The position numbers were made by a program, and so were the translations under genes. The notes under the pieces are model-generated. The model searched no databases and was not told where the DNA came from. It saw only the letters and a program-made list of their open reading frames with translations. Positions 25,310 to 33,797 of a stretch of 64,000 nt of DNA are shown here, piece by piece; within the stretch, counting starts at the first letter, position 1; every line of letters begins with the position of its first letter. Source of the DNA: Rossellomorea marisflavi (GTDB lineage Bacteria > Bacillota > Bacilli > Bacillales > Bacillaceae_B); the NCBI RefSeq assembly GCF_022170785.1, contig NZ_CP081870.1, forward strand, positions 2,282,001 through 2,346,000, written 5' to 3'.

Positions 25310-27868
25310 TCAGCTCAGCCTTCTTCTTTTTCGTTTCGACCTATTGCCATGACAGCGGTCACAGATGGAAAAGCCGAATTCAGGCGGCAGCTTCTTCCCG
25401 CAGCTCCTGCACGTGCGGCTGTAGGATTGAACCTCGTCTGAAAGGGAATCATGCACGCCATCTGCTATCTCTTCCCTGACCCGCTCCCAATAGGCCGCTT
25501 CTGTCTGGCGGCCTAGACGATAGAGAAAGAGGAGGTGTAAGCCCACTGATTTATAGGATAGTTCCTGTTGTTCCAAATTTCGTGTCCTGATGACCGGTTC
25601 CGGGAGCTCCTCACCATCGATGATGGCATGCATGCATTGGAGCCACTGTGTGATCAGGCGATCCTCCTTTTTGCTGAAAGGAAGGTGAAGGAAACCGTAT
25701 AGGTCGTCCAGGGAAAGCCTTGCTTCAATGTCTGATCCCTCGATCCGCTCATACAGCTCTTTTTCCTCAATCAACGAAGCCTTCTCGGTTCCTTCAGGAG
25801 ACTTGAATCGATCCCAAAGCTCAAAAAAGGTCCCCAAGTGATTACTGTAGCGCTGGAACCGTTCAAAGACCGAAGAGGTGGGTGCAACGGCAAAACGATT
25901 GAGGGGGCGGTCTTCCTGATGAAGGAGTTTTTCCATCGCTTTGACGTGCCTGCTGAATGAAACCTTCCCTATCTCATAAAGCCCCTTCCGTCCTGCACGA
26001 CCGGCGATCTGTTTGACTTCCTGTGAAGACAGCCGTCTTCTCCTGGTCCCATCGAATTTCTCCGTTTCAAGGAACACGATCCTCCGGATGGGGAGATTGA
26101 GACCCATTCCGATGGCATCCGTTGAGACAATCAGATTCGTCTTCCCTTCTATGAATTGCATCATTTGCTTTTTGCGGGTTTCAGGCGGCATGCTTCCATA
26201 GATCATACTCACCTTATGTCCGCCGGACTGAAGCCTTGAGGCTGTCTCCAGAACCTTTTTCCTTGAAAAACAGACGATCGCATCTCCGTTCTTCGCGCTT
26301 CGAAGCTTGAATTCCTTTGGTTCCACCTGCAGGGGGATCTCGCGTTTATAATGGTGGACCGTGACATCCTCCTCACTGAGCAAACGGAACAGCAACTCTT
26401 CCACATTGGTGCTGCCAATGATATGGACTTCCTTCGCCCTGGATTTGGTAATGGCCCGATACCATGCGTAGCCCCTGTCCTGGTCGGAAATCATCTGGGC
26501 TTCATCGATCACAACCACATCATAGAAATCCTTCTCATGGAACATTTCCACGGTACTGGCACTATGAAGGGCACCAACAGTCACTTTCTCTTCTTCACCG
26601 GTTTTCAGATTACATGGGATTCCCTCACGATTTAGTTTATCGTAAACCTCCAGGGCAAGAAGACGCAAAGGTGCAAGATACATACCGCTCCGGGCTTTTT
26701 TCATACTTTCCAGTGCGGTATGGGTTTTGCCTGTATTCGTTTCACCGAGATGCAGGATATATCGGATATTGCTCTTACCAGGGGCACTGTACTCCCGTCC
26801 AAAAATGGACTCCATCATGGCCTCCTCTTCCCGCTGTTTCCTCTCCTGTTCCTCCCTTTCTTCCCGTTCACGCTTTTCTCTCTCTTCCATATCTGCTGTC
26901 AAGCTAATCAGCTGGACTTCAGGATCCCACGGTCCTTCCGCAATCTCAAGGAGGCGCGCTACCTTTTCTTCACCTAGCCATTTAAACCAGGTGTTCATCA
27001 TTGACAAGAAAAGCGGGTGATTCATCCTGCTCAGCCTTTCCATATTCAAAGGCTGACCAAAGGCTTCCAGGTAACGTTCGAGGTGATCTTCCGATAGGGC
27101 TTCAAGCAGTGAATTCACAATCAGCTGATCGGCATGATAGGAACTGAATCGCTCGTAAGGCGCCAGATATGTTTCATACTCCCAGGCATCCCGGTCCCAA
27201 TGCTCACTTTTTTTATTGAGGGATCCCGTGAATTCTCCCATGAAATCCTCCAGTAAAGGATAGTGTGAAGAATGGAATGCACCCTCTTCTCTTAGCTGGT
27301 CTTCCTCTAGGATGAATTTTTTCTTATTTCCGATGTCACCTACAACTTTCTGCGCCATGAGGTAGCGAAGCTCTGCGTACCATGCAAGCTCCTTTTTCCG
27401 AACCTGGTCCTCCACCCACTGAAGGATATCCCTTCTGATTTCCTTTTGAAGCGTGGAGCGCTTTATACGGGCATGATCTTCCTTCTGTTGATCTTTGACT
27501 GCATTGAAACGGTCCTTCCACTCCTGACCTGCCTTGACTGTCTCTTTTAACCAAGCTTCTCCATCGAATGGGTCTATCTCCCTTATCTCGTTCCTGAAAA
27601 GTTGATTCACCCATTTTTTCTCCATTCCGTTCAGTTCGATTCCCCGGCTACGGAGAAAGGCCTTTTTGTGGCTGATCATGAGGTCATTGGTTACCCTATT
27701 CAACCACGTATTGATCCACACCTGATGAAAGAAAGACCTTCTGTCTGTTACATAGTCATCGAATGACGGGCAGCTTTTTCTCTCCTGCATGTAGCGTATG
27801 ATGTCTTCATCTATTTTTTGTTTCGTTTCATTTATGGCTTCTTCCCTTACGTCCTGAAGCTTTTGCAT
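25310..27868 (-). CDS. Suv3-like superfamily 2 RNA helicase with C-terminal zinc ribbon
   Basis: The 852-residue protein has an N-terminal helical region of about 320 residues and then a highly charged linker rich in EER repeats (about 325-350). The helicase core has Walker A GETNTGKTHTAL near 374, DEAQMISD near 458 and motif VI QIAGRAGRKG near 621. GETNTGKT, VIDEAQM and the post-core region resemble mitochondrial degradosome helicase Suv3 rather than ordinary DEAD-box proteins. Four cysteines at the end (CRSC and CDRC) probably bind zinc, and a basic tail follows. An RNA-unwinding role is inferred. It is a single-gene unit. Confidence 0.82.
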   Translation of the reverse strand: MQKLQDVREEAINETKQKIDEDIIRYMQERKSCPSFDDYVTDRRSFFHQVWINTWLNRVTNDLMISHKKAFLRSRGIELNGMEKKWVNQLFRNEIREIDPFDGEAWLKETVKAGQEWKDRFNAVKDQQKEDHARIKRSTLQKEIRRDILQWVEDQVRKKELAWYAELRYLMAQKVVGDIGNKKKFILEEDQLREEGAFHSSHYPLLEDFMGEFTGSLNKKSEHWDRDAWEYETYLAPYERFSSYHADQLIVNSLLEALSEDHLERYLEAFGQPLNMERLSRMNHPLFLSMMNTWFKWLGEEKVARLLEIAEGPWDPEVQLISLTADMEEREKREREEREEQERKQREEEAMMESIFGREYSAPGKSNIRYILHLGETNTGKTHTALESMKKARSGMYLAPLRLLALEVYDKLNREGIPCNLKTGEEEKVTVGALHSASTVEMFHEKDFYDVVVIDEAQMISDQDRGYAWYRAITKSRAKEVHIIGSTNVEELLFRLLSEEDVTVHHYKREIPLQVEPKEFKLRSAKNGDAIVCFSRKKVLETASRLQSGGHKVSMIYGSMPPETRKKQMMQFIEGKTNLIVSTDAIGMGLNLPIRRIVFLETEKFDGTRRRRLSSQEVKQIAGRAGRKGLYEIGKVSFSRHVKAMEKLLHQEDRPLNRFAVAPTSSVFERFQRYSNHLGTFFELWDRFKSPEGTEKASLIEEKELYERIEGSDIEARLSLDDLYGFLHLPFSKKEDRLITQWLQCMHAIIDGEELPEPVIRTRNLEQQELSYKSVGLHLLFLYRLGRQTEAAYWERVREEIADGVHDSLSDEVQSYSRTCRSCGKKLPPEFGFSICDRCHGNRSKRKRRRLS

Positions 27869-27925
27869 GCTGTATTCCCCAATCTTATTATTCTAAGAAT
27901 CTTTAGTTTATCATAGTTGGATGCA

Positions 27926-27956
27926 ACACAAAAAGCCCGCAATCCAGCGGGCTTAG
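27926..27956 (-). terminator. Intrinsic terminator after the SRPBCC gene
   Basis: AAGCCCGC is inverted as GCGGGCTT across a six-base loop and the minus strand continues TTTTTGTG. It overlaps the stop codon. Confidence 0.75.
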
Positions 27957-28390
27957 TTTTGTTCCAACCTGATTTTGATGGCAGTTGACAACGACACGAT
28001 CATTTCCTCCATGATTCCTTCCAATATCCTGTCCGGGACCCACTTTCGGGAACCTTTCGGATTCATGGACAGCCATCCGTTCATGATGGTCCCGTCCCCG
28101 TCAGCTTTAGCCGTGAATTCACCACATCCCCCGAAAGATTTCTTCACATCTTCCATGGTGAAGCTGATTTTCTCCGGCGGGATCCATTCCGTCACCCTGA
28201 CTTCCGCCGCGACCGTTTTTTTAATGAGGCCATAAGGGATCTTCATCTTCCATTCTACGTGATCGCGTGCAAAACGCCTGTGTCCTATATACCCTGAGAC
28301 GAGGGGAGCCCATTCTTCCAACTCGGATATGAAATCCCATACGGCTTCGATGGGCGCATGAACAAGTAGGGAACAGCTACTTTTGACCAA
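27953..28390 (-). CDS. SRPBCC (START/Bet v1-like) family protein
   Basis: The 145-residue protein has the helix-grip pattern of the CoxG/polyketide-cyclase type: LLVHAPIEAVWDFISELEEW at the start (quoted in part), a central beta segment (KKTVAAEVRVTEWIPPEKISF) and a long C-terminal helix. These proteins bind hydrophobic ligands; none can be predicted here. The start is TTG with AAGGAGG 7 nt upstream. It lies 26 nt downstream of the HAD gene and may be cotranscribed with it. Confidence 0.75.
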   Translation of the reverse strand: MVKSSCSLLVHAPIEAVWDFISELEEWAPLVSGYIGHRRFARDHVEWKMKIPYGLIKKTVAAEVRVTEWIPPEKISFTMEDVKKSFGGCGEFTAKADGDGTIMNGWLSMNPKGSRKWVPDRILEGIMEEMIVSLSTAIKIRLEQN

Positions 28391-28415
28391 AACGCTACCT
28401 CCTTGCAGTGTCTAA

Positions 28416-29201
28416 TCAAAGACGATCGAGCAGTGGAATGAGACCGGCCAAACGATCAATCTCATAAGTAGGAGTAACCACTTCAGGCGTCTTTTGATGA
28501 TGATTGATCCAAACGGTCCTGATCCCACATTGATTGGCACCTTTTATATCTGTATTCAGATTATCGCCTACCATGATGGCTTCTTCCTTTTCTATCCCGA
28601 CTTTCTCGAGGGCAAGCTCAAACATCTCAGGCTCCGGCTTTCCTTTCCCTACTGCCCCCGAAACGATGATTTCCTTGAAGTATGGGACCAATTCAGGCGT
28701 CAGCTCAAGCTTGGTCTGCTGCAGATGGGGTGATCCGTTTGTCAAAAGGATCAGTTCATACGAACCTTTCACCTTCTCGAGTACATCAAATGTTTCATCG
28801 TATACAAAAGGATGCTTCTTGCGTTCTTCCCTAAAACGTTCGGCAAGTTCTTCTCCTAGACCCTCCACCCTTACACCTTCACGTTCTAGTCCGTTTTTCC
28901 AAGCTTCTTCACGATAGCCCGGTGCAATCCGGCTAAGCTTGGTGAAATTCTCGTCATGATTGTCGAAAAAATCCCCCCAAAGACCTTCGAATGGGTTGAT
29001 CCCGATCATTTGTGTGAATTCATATGTATCATACGAGGCATAAAGCTCCCTAGCAGAATCCCTCACAGAAGATTCCAGCTCATCAGCATCCACTTTCACC
29101 TGAGTGGCTGCATACCGGCATGTAGCACTGAATGCTTCGGAAATGCTTTTGGCATCCCATAATAACGTGTCATCCAAATCGAAAAAAATTGCTTTTAACA
29201 A
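28416..29201 (-). CDS. HAD-family hydrolase, YsaA-like
   Basis: The 261-residue phosphatase has the HAD motifs DLDDT at residues 8-12, LLTNGSPH, a lysine in GKGKPEPEMF and GDNLNTDIKGA. A helical cap sits between the first two motifs. It resembles B. subtilis YsaA, annotated as a putative phosphoserine or small-metabolite phosphatase, in length and sequence. Substrate cannot be decided from sequence. Confidence 0.82.
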   Translation of the reverse strand: MLKAIFFDLDDTLLWDAKSISEAFSATCRYAATQVKVDADELESSVRDSARELYASYDTYEFTQMIGINPFEGLWGDFFDNHDENFTKLSRIAPGYREEAWKNGLEREGVRVEGLGEELAERFREERKKHPFVYDETFDVLEKVKGSYELILLTNGSPHLQQTKLELTPELVPYFKEIIVSGAVGKGKPEPEMFELALEKVGIEKEEAIMVGDNLNTDIKGANQCGIRTVWINHHQKTPEVVTPTYEIDRLAGLIPLLDRL

Positions 29202-29285
29202 AACTCATCCCTTCTCTCCACTTTGTTTTATACTCTTAAGATTACAAGGAGACGCCACATTCGTCTATAATAATCACGAGCATGC

Positions 29286-29310
29286 GTTTTTTTAAGGTGA
29301 AAAAGGGAAC
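29286..29310 (+). promoter_or_regulatory. Possible sigma-B-type promoter before the DUF948 gene
   Basis: GTTTTT and GGGAAC are separated by 13 nt, resembling the GTTTAA-N13-GGGTAT general-stress consensus. Related ytxG genes of B. subtilis are in a general-stress operon. The match at -10 is imperfect. Confidence 0.35.
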
Positions 29311-29348
29311 ATAGTAAGTATACATATCCGTTAGAAGGAGGAATCGAC

Positions 29349-29645
29349 ATGTGGATTGTTTATATAAGCATCGCCATCGTGGTGATTGCCATCATCATGC
29401 TCGGCGTATCCATTGTCCGAACGTTAAAAACGACTAAACCGGTCATTAATCGTATGAATGAACAAGTGGAAAGCATCCAGGGAAGAATGAATAAACTGAC
29501 AGACGAATCGTCCCAGCTTAAGGCCACCCAACAGGAAATCCAGAAGGATATCGAGTTCAAGAAGGATAGCATCACGATGACAGTTGAAGAAGCAAAGGAT
29601 CTTCCACGCTCCATCAAATCATTGTTTAAAAATATGAAGGCTTGA
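29349..29645 (+). CDS. DUF948 domain small membrane protein (YtxG-like)
   Basis: The 98-residue protein has one N-terminal transmembrane segment (residues 3-23) followed by a long amphipathic coiled-coil-like region (MNEQVESIQGRMNKLTDES, in part) and a basic tail. That is the DUF948 layout. Related Bacillus proteins are stress-linked and of unknown function. AAGGAGGA precedes the ATG and a terminator follows. Confidence 0.78.
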   Translation: MWIVYISIAIVVIAIIMLGVSIVRTLKTTKPVINRMNEQVESIQGRMNKLTDESSQLKATQQEIQKDIEFKKDSITMTVEEAKDLPRSIKSLFKNMKA

Positions 29646-29675
29646 ATCCCTCCTCTAGTGAGGGATTTCGTTTTG
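29645..29675 (+). terminator. Intrinsic terminator after the DUF948 gene
   Basis: AATCCCTC is inverted as GAGGGATT and followed by TCGTTTTG. Confidence 0.65.
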
Positions 29676-29745
29676 ATTCGTTCGGGTTTACATAATATTA
29701 TTATGATATATTTGAACGATTGGTTTGCCTCTGATATAGTGGAGT

Positions 29746-29805
29746 TGCCCCTCCTGGACATTCGCTTGTTGCGGGACACTTAACCATGTACGGACAGGAG
29801 GGGCA
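29746..29805. repeat. Sixty-base inverted repeat with 11-bp perfect arms
   Basis: TGCCCCTCCTG recurs inverted as CAGGAGGGGCA with 38 bases between. There is no U-tract on either strand. It lies just past the stop codon of the metallophosphoesterase gene. Confidence 0.6.
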
Positions 29806-29808
29806 CCT

Positions 29809-30882
29809 TTACTTGAGTAACCCCTTGGGAATCCACCCCACCCTTCCCTCTTTTTTCACCAGATCGAATCCTGTACATCCTCCATCGACCAACTGCACTC
29901 TTTCACCTCTTGTTACACGAAGCAAGGTGCATGACACATCGTCCTTCACGTTATGACCATCTTCCTCTATGTACTCATTTTTAACCCAGAGCATTCTTTC
30001 CGTCTTTTTATGCATGCATAGGCTGAAATCCTCTGCCACTTCCAACCGTTCGATCTCATAATCCGGGAACGTGATGCCGGCCGCCTCTTGTTTGCGCGGC
30101 ATATAATCCCCTTTAACCTCAAAATCAGGAAGATGATCGACATACATGAAGGAGTATGCTCCTGATTTGATGATCAGTGCATTCAATTGTCCGGACGATT
30201 TCACGACACATCCATCATCGATGGAGATCATTTTCCTGTCGTGATTGATTAAAGGTGCATGGGAGAAGCCATTTTCGGGGTAATTGACCACGGGCCAATG
30301 TCCAACGATGACCTGTTTACCGGCACAGTGATACCCTTCCATGAACGTCCTCTTCGTCAATGCCTCCATCCGGTTTGTTTCCTGCCACTCTTCCCCTGGG
30401 TCAATCCCTGCATGTACAAACACATACCTTTCGCTTTCGATGGCGGTGGGAAGTCCTGAAAGCCACTCGATCTGCTTACTGAAGCTATTCACCAGGACAA
30501 TTTTCATTTCTTCTATTCCCATATCCTCTGAAAACGTCATTCCCTCTTTTTTCATCCACTCATGAAAGAGGGATTTCCCCCGTCGATTCAAGTACCCTAT
30601 AAGGTCTGGATTCAGGTCCATCAAATCGTCCACCAGCGTATCACAATTCCCCTCAAGTACGTGCACGTTCGGATTCCTAACTGAAAGTTCCATGATGTAA
30701 TCCACCACCCCACTGCTGTCAGGTCCCTTTTCGCACAAATCCCCGATGAACAACAACCGGTCGTCTCGATGAACCTTTGCCTTTTGCACTAATTCCTTCA
30801 AAAGTCCGAGTTCCCCGTGGATATCAGCAATAACGATCACTCTTGCCGTATCAGGGATACTGATTTTCTTTATTTTTTCCAT
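29809..30882 (-). CDS. Metallophosphoesterase (PPP-like) with C-terminal beta domain
   Basis: The 357-residue protein begins with a calcineurin-type phosphoesterase domain: DIHGE at residues 20-24, GDLCEKG near 46, GNCD near 79, then HAG and GHWP. The usual GDxVDRG and GNHE are altered to GDLCEKG and GNCD, though metal ligands D, H and N remain. A C-terminal portion of about 110 residues ends in an SH3-like segment (VQLVDGG, KEGRVGWIPKG). Phosphoprotein or dinucleotide phosphatase activity is possible. The ATG is preceded by GAAGGGTG. Confidence 0.78.
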   Translation of the reverse strand: MEKIKKISIPDTARVIVIADIHGELGLLKELVQKAKVHRDDRLLFIGDLCEKGPDSSGVVDYIMELSVRNPNVHVLEGNCDTLVDDLMDLNPDLIGYLNRRGKSLFHEWMKKEGMTFSEDMGIEEMKIVLVNSFSKQIEWLSGLPTAIESERYVFVHAGIDPGEEWQETNRMEALTKRTFMEGYHCAGKQVIVGHWPVVNYPENGFSHAPLINHDRKMISIDDGCVVKSSGQLNALIIKSGAYSFMYVDHLPDFEVKGDYMPRKQEAAGITFPDYEIERLEVAEDFSLCMHKKTERMLWVKNEYIEEDGHNVKDDVSCTLLRVTRGERVQLVDGGCTGFDLVKKEGRVGWIPKGLLK

Positions 30883-31003
30883 ACAGGACACCCTTCATAA
30901 GCCTTAATGGCAGCATTCCGACCGTGATTTCTATGGTCATATTACGAACGAAGATGCTTGAGTGCTAGTAAAGTCCGTGTTTGAAGGCAGTATGTGCAAA
31001 CAC

Positions 31004-31036
31004 ATAAAAAGCCAGCCTCCTGAGAGACTGGCTTCC
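31004..31036 (-). terminator. Intrinsic terminator of the unassigned RNA
   Basis: On the minus strand AAGCCAG pairs with CTGGCTT across a 12-base loop and is followed by TTTATG. The U-tract exists only in this direction, which fixes the strand of the RNA. Confidence 0.8.
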
Positions 31037-31232
31037 ATGTGTGTGTTAAGAGCCACAGTTGCCGTAACGGATTATAAGAAAGTTTTAAACCACCACTCCT
31101 CAAAGTGGGTGTTTGCAGAAGGTTTCCTGCCGTCCTCTATCGTGGAGGCATGGCATTCCGACTTCGATATAAAACTCCCTATTACAGCTTAAAGGTTAAA
31201 ACTTCGTTATGGTTACGTACAACGCAGCCTGT
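31004..31232 (-). ncRNA. Standalone structured noncoding RNA of unassigned family
   Basis: On the minus strand a consensus promoter is followed by about 220 nt without a usable reading frame and then a strong intrinsic terminator. The two ends pair with each other: ACAG with CTGT, GTTG with CAAC, CGTAAC with GTTACG, and an 11-base arm AAGTTTTAACC with GGTTTAAAACTT. A hairpin (CCACT/AGTGG) and an apical stem (CCTC/GAGG, TGCC/GGCA) lie inside. One long, interrupted rod with internal loops resembles 6S RNA in outline, but I cannot assign it to a known family. Confidence 0.7.
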
Positions 31233-31239
31233 AGATAGT

Positions 31240-31268
31240 ATGATACAACAACGCAGGATTTATTTCAA
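31240..31268 (-). promoter_or_regulatory. Promoter of the unassigned RNA
   Basis: TTGAAA and TATCAT hexamers lie exactly 17 nt apart on the minus strand, between the ppiB stop codon and the structured RNA. Confidence 0.7.
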
Positions 31269-31281
31269 CCCTTGTGCCTGA

Positions 31282-31719
31282 TTACGCGTCGAAGACTTCT
31301 ACTTTCTCCATTACGTCACCGTTTCTCATCGCTTTTGCGATTTCAAGTCCAGACGTTACTTTACCGAATACAGTGTGGACACCGTTCAGATGTGGTTGAG
31401 GCTCATGGACGATGAAGAATTGGCTTCCGCCTGTGTCTTTTCCAGCATGTGCCATAGAAAGAGATCCGGCCTCATGCTTATGAGGGTTGCCTTCAGTTTC
31501 GCATTTGATGGTATAGCCAGGACCACCGGTACCTGTGCCGTTCGGGCAGCCTCCTTGACTAACGAAACCAGGAATCACACGGTGGAAAGTCAAACCGTCA
31601 TAAAATCCTTCTTTCGCAAGCTTTTCGAAGTTCTCCACTGTGCCTGGTGCTTCATTCGGGAAAAGATCGAATTCGATTTTTTCACCTGTTTGAAATTGTA
31701 TGTATCCTTTTTTCGCCAT
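31282..31719 (-). CDS. ppiB: Peptidyl-prolyl cis-trans isomerase (cyclophilin)
   Basis: The 145-residue cytoplasmic cyclophilin has the family motifs [46 protein letters not shown] and VFGKV, including the active-site arginine of FHRV. It catalyses proline isomerisation in folding. AAGGAG lies before the ATG. Length matches B. subtilis PpiB. Confidence 0.96.
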   Translation of the reverse strand: MAKKGYIQFQTGEKIEFDLFPNEAPGTVENFEKLAKEGFYDGLTFHRVIPGFVSQGGCPNGTGTGGPGYTIKCETEGNPHKHEAGSLSMAHAGKDTGGSQFFIVHEPQPHLNGVHTVFGKVTSGLEIAKAMRNGDVMEKVEVFDA

Positions 31720-31893
31720 TATTAACAGCTCCTTTTTTCAAGTGATCAAGCTATATCATACCATTCCGGGGAAGGCATGTCACTTCAAGTGTCCGGTGGA
31801 TTTTAAGAAACGTTCAGATAGTGGGCATGAATCTCAATGGTCGGTGAATATCCTTAGAAAAAAGGACAACTCTGATTGAGGGAGAGATGCTGG

Positions 31894-32187
31894 ATGATGG
31901 AGGAATTATTAAGGGGAATTTCGATTGACCCTCAGCTAACGATATTGGTGCCCGCCTTATGGGTTCTAGGATTTGCATTAAAAAAGACCCCGCATGTGGA
32001 GGACTGGTTGATCATCTGGATCCTCCTCTTATGCGGGGTGCTCGCCAGCGGCTGGAAGCTCGGGTTTGACTTCAACGGCATTGCCAACGGGTTCATTGCA
32101 ACTGGTGCAGCCATCACAACACATCAGTCATTCAAACAAACCTTTTTCTCCAGGGTCGCTGATCGCGGACGGAGAGAAAAGAAATGA
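31894..32187 (+). CDS. Phage-holin-like small membrane protein
   Basis: The 97-residue protein has two hydrophobic segments (LTILVPALWVLGFALKK and WLIIWILLLCGVLASGW) and an amphipathic third (NGIANGFIATGAAITTH). A charged basic C terminus follows. This resembles the small phage holin families found as isolated chromosomal genes in Bacilli. No endolysin gene is nearby, so it is not part of a lysis cassette here. GGGAGAG lies 7 nt before the chosen ATG; the next codon is also ATG. A terminator follows. Confidence 0.68.
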   Translation: MMEELLRGISIDPQLTILVPALWVLGFALKKTPHVEDWLIIWILLLCGVLASGWKLGFDFNGIANGFIATGAAITTHQSFKQTFFSRVADRGRREKK

Positions 32188-32192
32188 TTGTC

Positions 32193-32218
32193 AGAGTGCA
32201 TAGCACTCTATTTTTTTT
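32193..32218 (+). terminator. Intrinsic terminator after the holin-like gene
   Basis: AGAGTGC and GCACTCT flank a three-base loop, followed by A and eight T residues. It overlaps the end of the convergent PfpI-like gene. Confidence 0.85.
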
Positions 32219-32732
32219 GAAGGACCCCTATGAACTCCCTCATATAGTCGGGAAGATCCGGTGGACGTCTACTTGAGATGATGTGTCCATCAACGACCAC
32301 GGGCTCATCGAACCACTTGGCACCAGCATTCTCCATATCATCCTTGATTCCCGGGGTACTGGTGACGTTCACACCGTCCAGGATCTTAGCGGATATAAGG
32401 ACCCAACCAGCGTGACAGATCTGTCCGATCGGTTTCTTTGATTGATCCATTTCTTTAATCAGCGACAGGATGGAGTCGTATCTTCTCAGCTTATCAGGAG
32501 ACCAGCCTCCGGGGACAAGGATGGCGTCGTACTCATCAGCATCCACTTCATGGAAACTGTGGTCCGATGTGATAGGGACACCGTACTTACCCGTATACGT
32601 TTTGTTTTTTTCCTCTCCGGCAATATGGACGACTGCCCCTTCTTCCCTTAAACGAAGGACAGGATACCATAATTCCAGATCTTCAAAATCGTCGCTTACA
32701 AGTTGCAGCACTTGCTTACCTGTTAAACTCAT
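32208..32732 (-). CDS. DJ-1/PfpI-family protein
   Basis: The 174-residue protein has the flavodoxin-like fold of the PfpI group. The nucleophile-elbow cysteine lies in GQICHAGW near residue 105, the preceding ILVPGGWSPDKLR carries the conserved glycine-rich loop, and IISSRRPPDLPDYM matches the C-terminal segment. Members are glyoxalases, deglycase-like enzymes or proteases involved in stress. Exact activity is not predictable. Confidence 0.88.
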   Translation of the reverse strand: MSLTGKQVLQLVSDDFEDLELWYPVLRLREEGAVVHIAGEEKNKTYTGKYGVPITSDHSFHEVDADEYDAILVPGGWSPDKLRRYDSILSLIKEMDQSKKPIGQICHAGWVLISAKILDGVNVTSTPGIKDDMENAGAKWFDEPVVVDGHIISSRRPPDLPDYMREFIGVLQKK

Positions 32733-32795
32733 CGTAACACCTCACAAAAAATAGTTTCATGTACATTGTCGATCATTCCGTTCATTGTTGCAACT

Positions 32796-33665
32796 TCAGC
32801 GCTCAAGGACTTTGATCAAGGCCTGTGTCCCGCTCTCACCTTCATCAAGAGCAGCCAGTTCCTCATAAAGGCTTAGAGCAAGCTCCAGCCCCGGTGTGCG
32901 CATGTCCATTTCAGAAGCAGAATCAAGGGCTATCTTCAAATCCTTAATAAAATGCTTTACATAGAAGCCGGGTGCAAAGTCCCCCTTTATCATCCGGGGA
33001 ACAAGGTTGCTCAGAGACCAGCTTCCTGCTGCACCGGTCGTGATACTACTGAGGACCTTATCGGGGTCGAGTCCCGATTTTTTTGCGTACAACAATGCTT
33101 CGCTCACCCCGATCATATTCGAGGCGATGGTGATCTGGTTGCACATTTTCGTGTGCTGACCCGCACCAGCACTCCCTTGGAGGACCACATTCGATCCCAG
33201 GATTTCAAAGATCGCCCGTACGGATTCAAACGTGTCCTCATCTCCTCCCACCATGATGGATAAGCTACCGTTTTTGGCGCCGATATCACCTCCGGAAACG
33301 GGTGCGTCCAAACTATGTATTCCACGTGTTTTCGCTTCTATGAAAATGGTCTCCGCAAGCTTTGGTGAAGAGGTGGTAAAGTCGATGGCAATGGTTCCTT
33401 CCTTCATGTTATCAAGGATGGCTCCACTGCCGAGGTAAAGCTCCTCCACATCAGATGGATATCCTACCATCGTCATCACAATGTCGGCTTCCTTGGCGAC
33501 CCCTGCTGGATTGTCAGCCCAAATCGCTCCTTCTTCCAGGAGATCTTTCGCCTTGGAACGCGTTCTTGTATAAATGAGCACCTCATAGCCTTCATTCAAC
33601 AGATGGCGTGCCATGCTTTTTCCCATAACGCCTGTCCCGATGAACCCGATTTTTTGATTTTTCAT
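32796..33665 (-). CDS. ykwC: NAD(P)-dependent beta-hydroxyacid dehydrogenase, YkwC-like
   Basis: The 289-residue protein belongs to the 3-hydroxyisobutyrate dehydrogenase family. It has the dinucleotide motif GFIGTGVMGKSMA at residues 7-19, the substrate-binding DAPVSGGDIGAKNG, and the catalytic lysine in GAGQHTKMCNQ. The C-terminal FYVKHFIKDLKIAL helix is also typical. It matches B. subtilis YkwC in length and sequence. Substrate is a small beta-hydroxyacid, unidentified. Confidence 0.87.
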   Translation of the reverse strand: MKNQKIGFIGTGVMGKSMARHLLNEGYEVLIYTRTRSKAKDLLEEGAIWADNPAGVAKEADIVMTMVGYPSDVEELYLGSGAILDNMKEGTIAIDFTTSSPKLAETIFIEAKTRGIHSLDAPVSGGDIGAKNGSLSIMVGGDEDTFESVRAIFEILGSNVVLQGSAGAGQHTKMCNQITIASNMIGVSEALLYAKKSGLDPDKVLSSITTGAAGSWSLSNLVPRMIKGDFAPGFYVKHFIKDLKIALDSASEMDMRTPGLELALSLYEELAALDEGESGTQALIKVLER

Positions 33666-33734
33666 CTTCTATCTCTCCCTTCACTGTTCCTGCTAATATT
33701 TTCTTTCAAAACCATGCTTTTGTCCATTGCTGAC

Positions 33735-33759
33735 GTTTAACTTTATGAGTCAGGGGAAA
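33735..33759 (+). promoter_or_regulatory. Possible sigma-B-type promoter before the 85-residue protein gene
   Basis: A perfect GTTTAA is followed 13 nt later by GGGAAA, close to the GTTTAA-N13-GGGTAT consensus. It is suitably placed about 40 nt before the start codon. Confidence 0.45.
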
Positions 33760-33797
33760 AGATACCCCAAACAAGATAAACCCCAAGGAGGAGATCG

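Noticed and set aside
30962-31192. Open frame of 76 codons on the plus strand over the structured RNA
   Set aside because: It is antisense to the promoter, RNA and terminator and lacks a ribosome site.
31004-31232. Identification of the structured RNA as tmRNA, RNase P RNA or SRP RNA
   Set aside because: The hallmark sequences of those RNAs are absent and the length does not fit. A 6S-like RNA remains possible but unproven.
31894-32187. Prophage remnant suggested by the holin-like gene
   Set aside because: No endolysin, structural or integrase gene is nearby. The surrounding genes are ordinary chromosomal ones and the gene has its own terminator.
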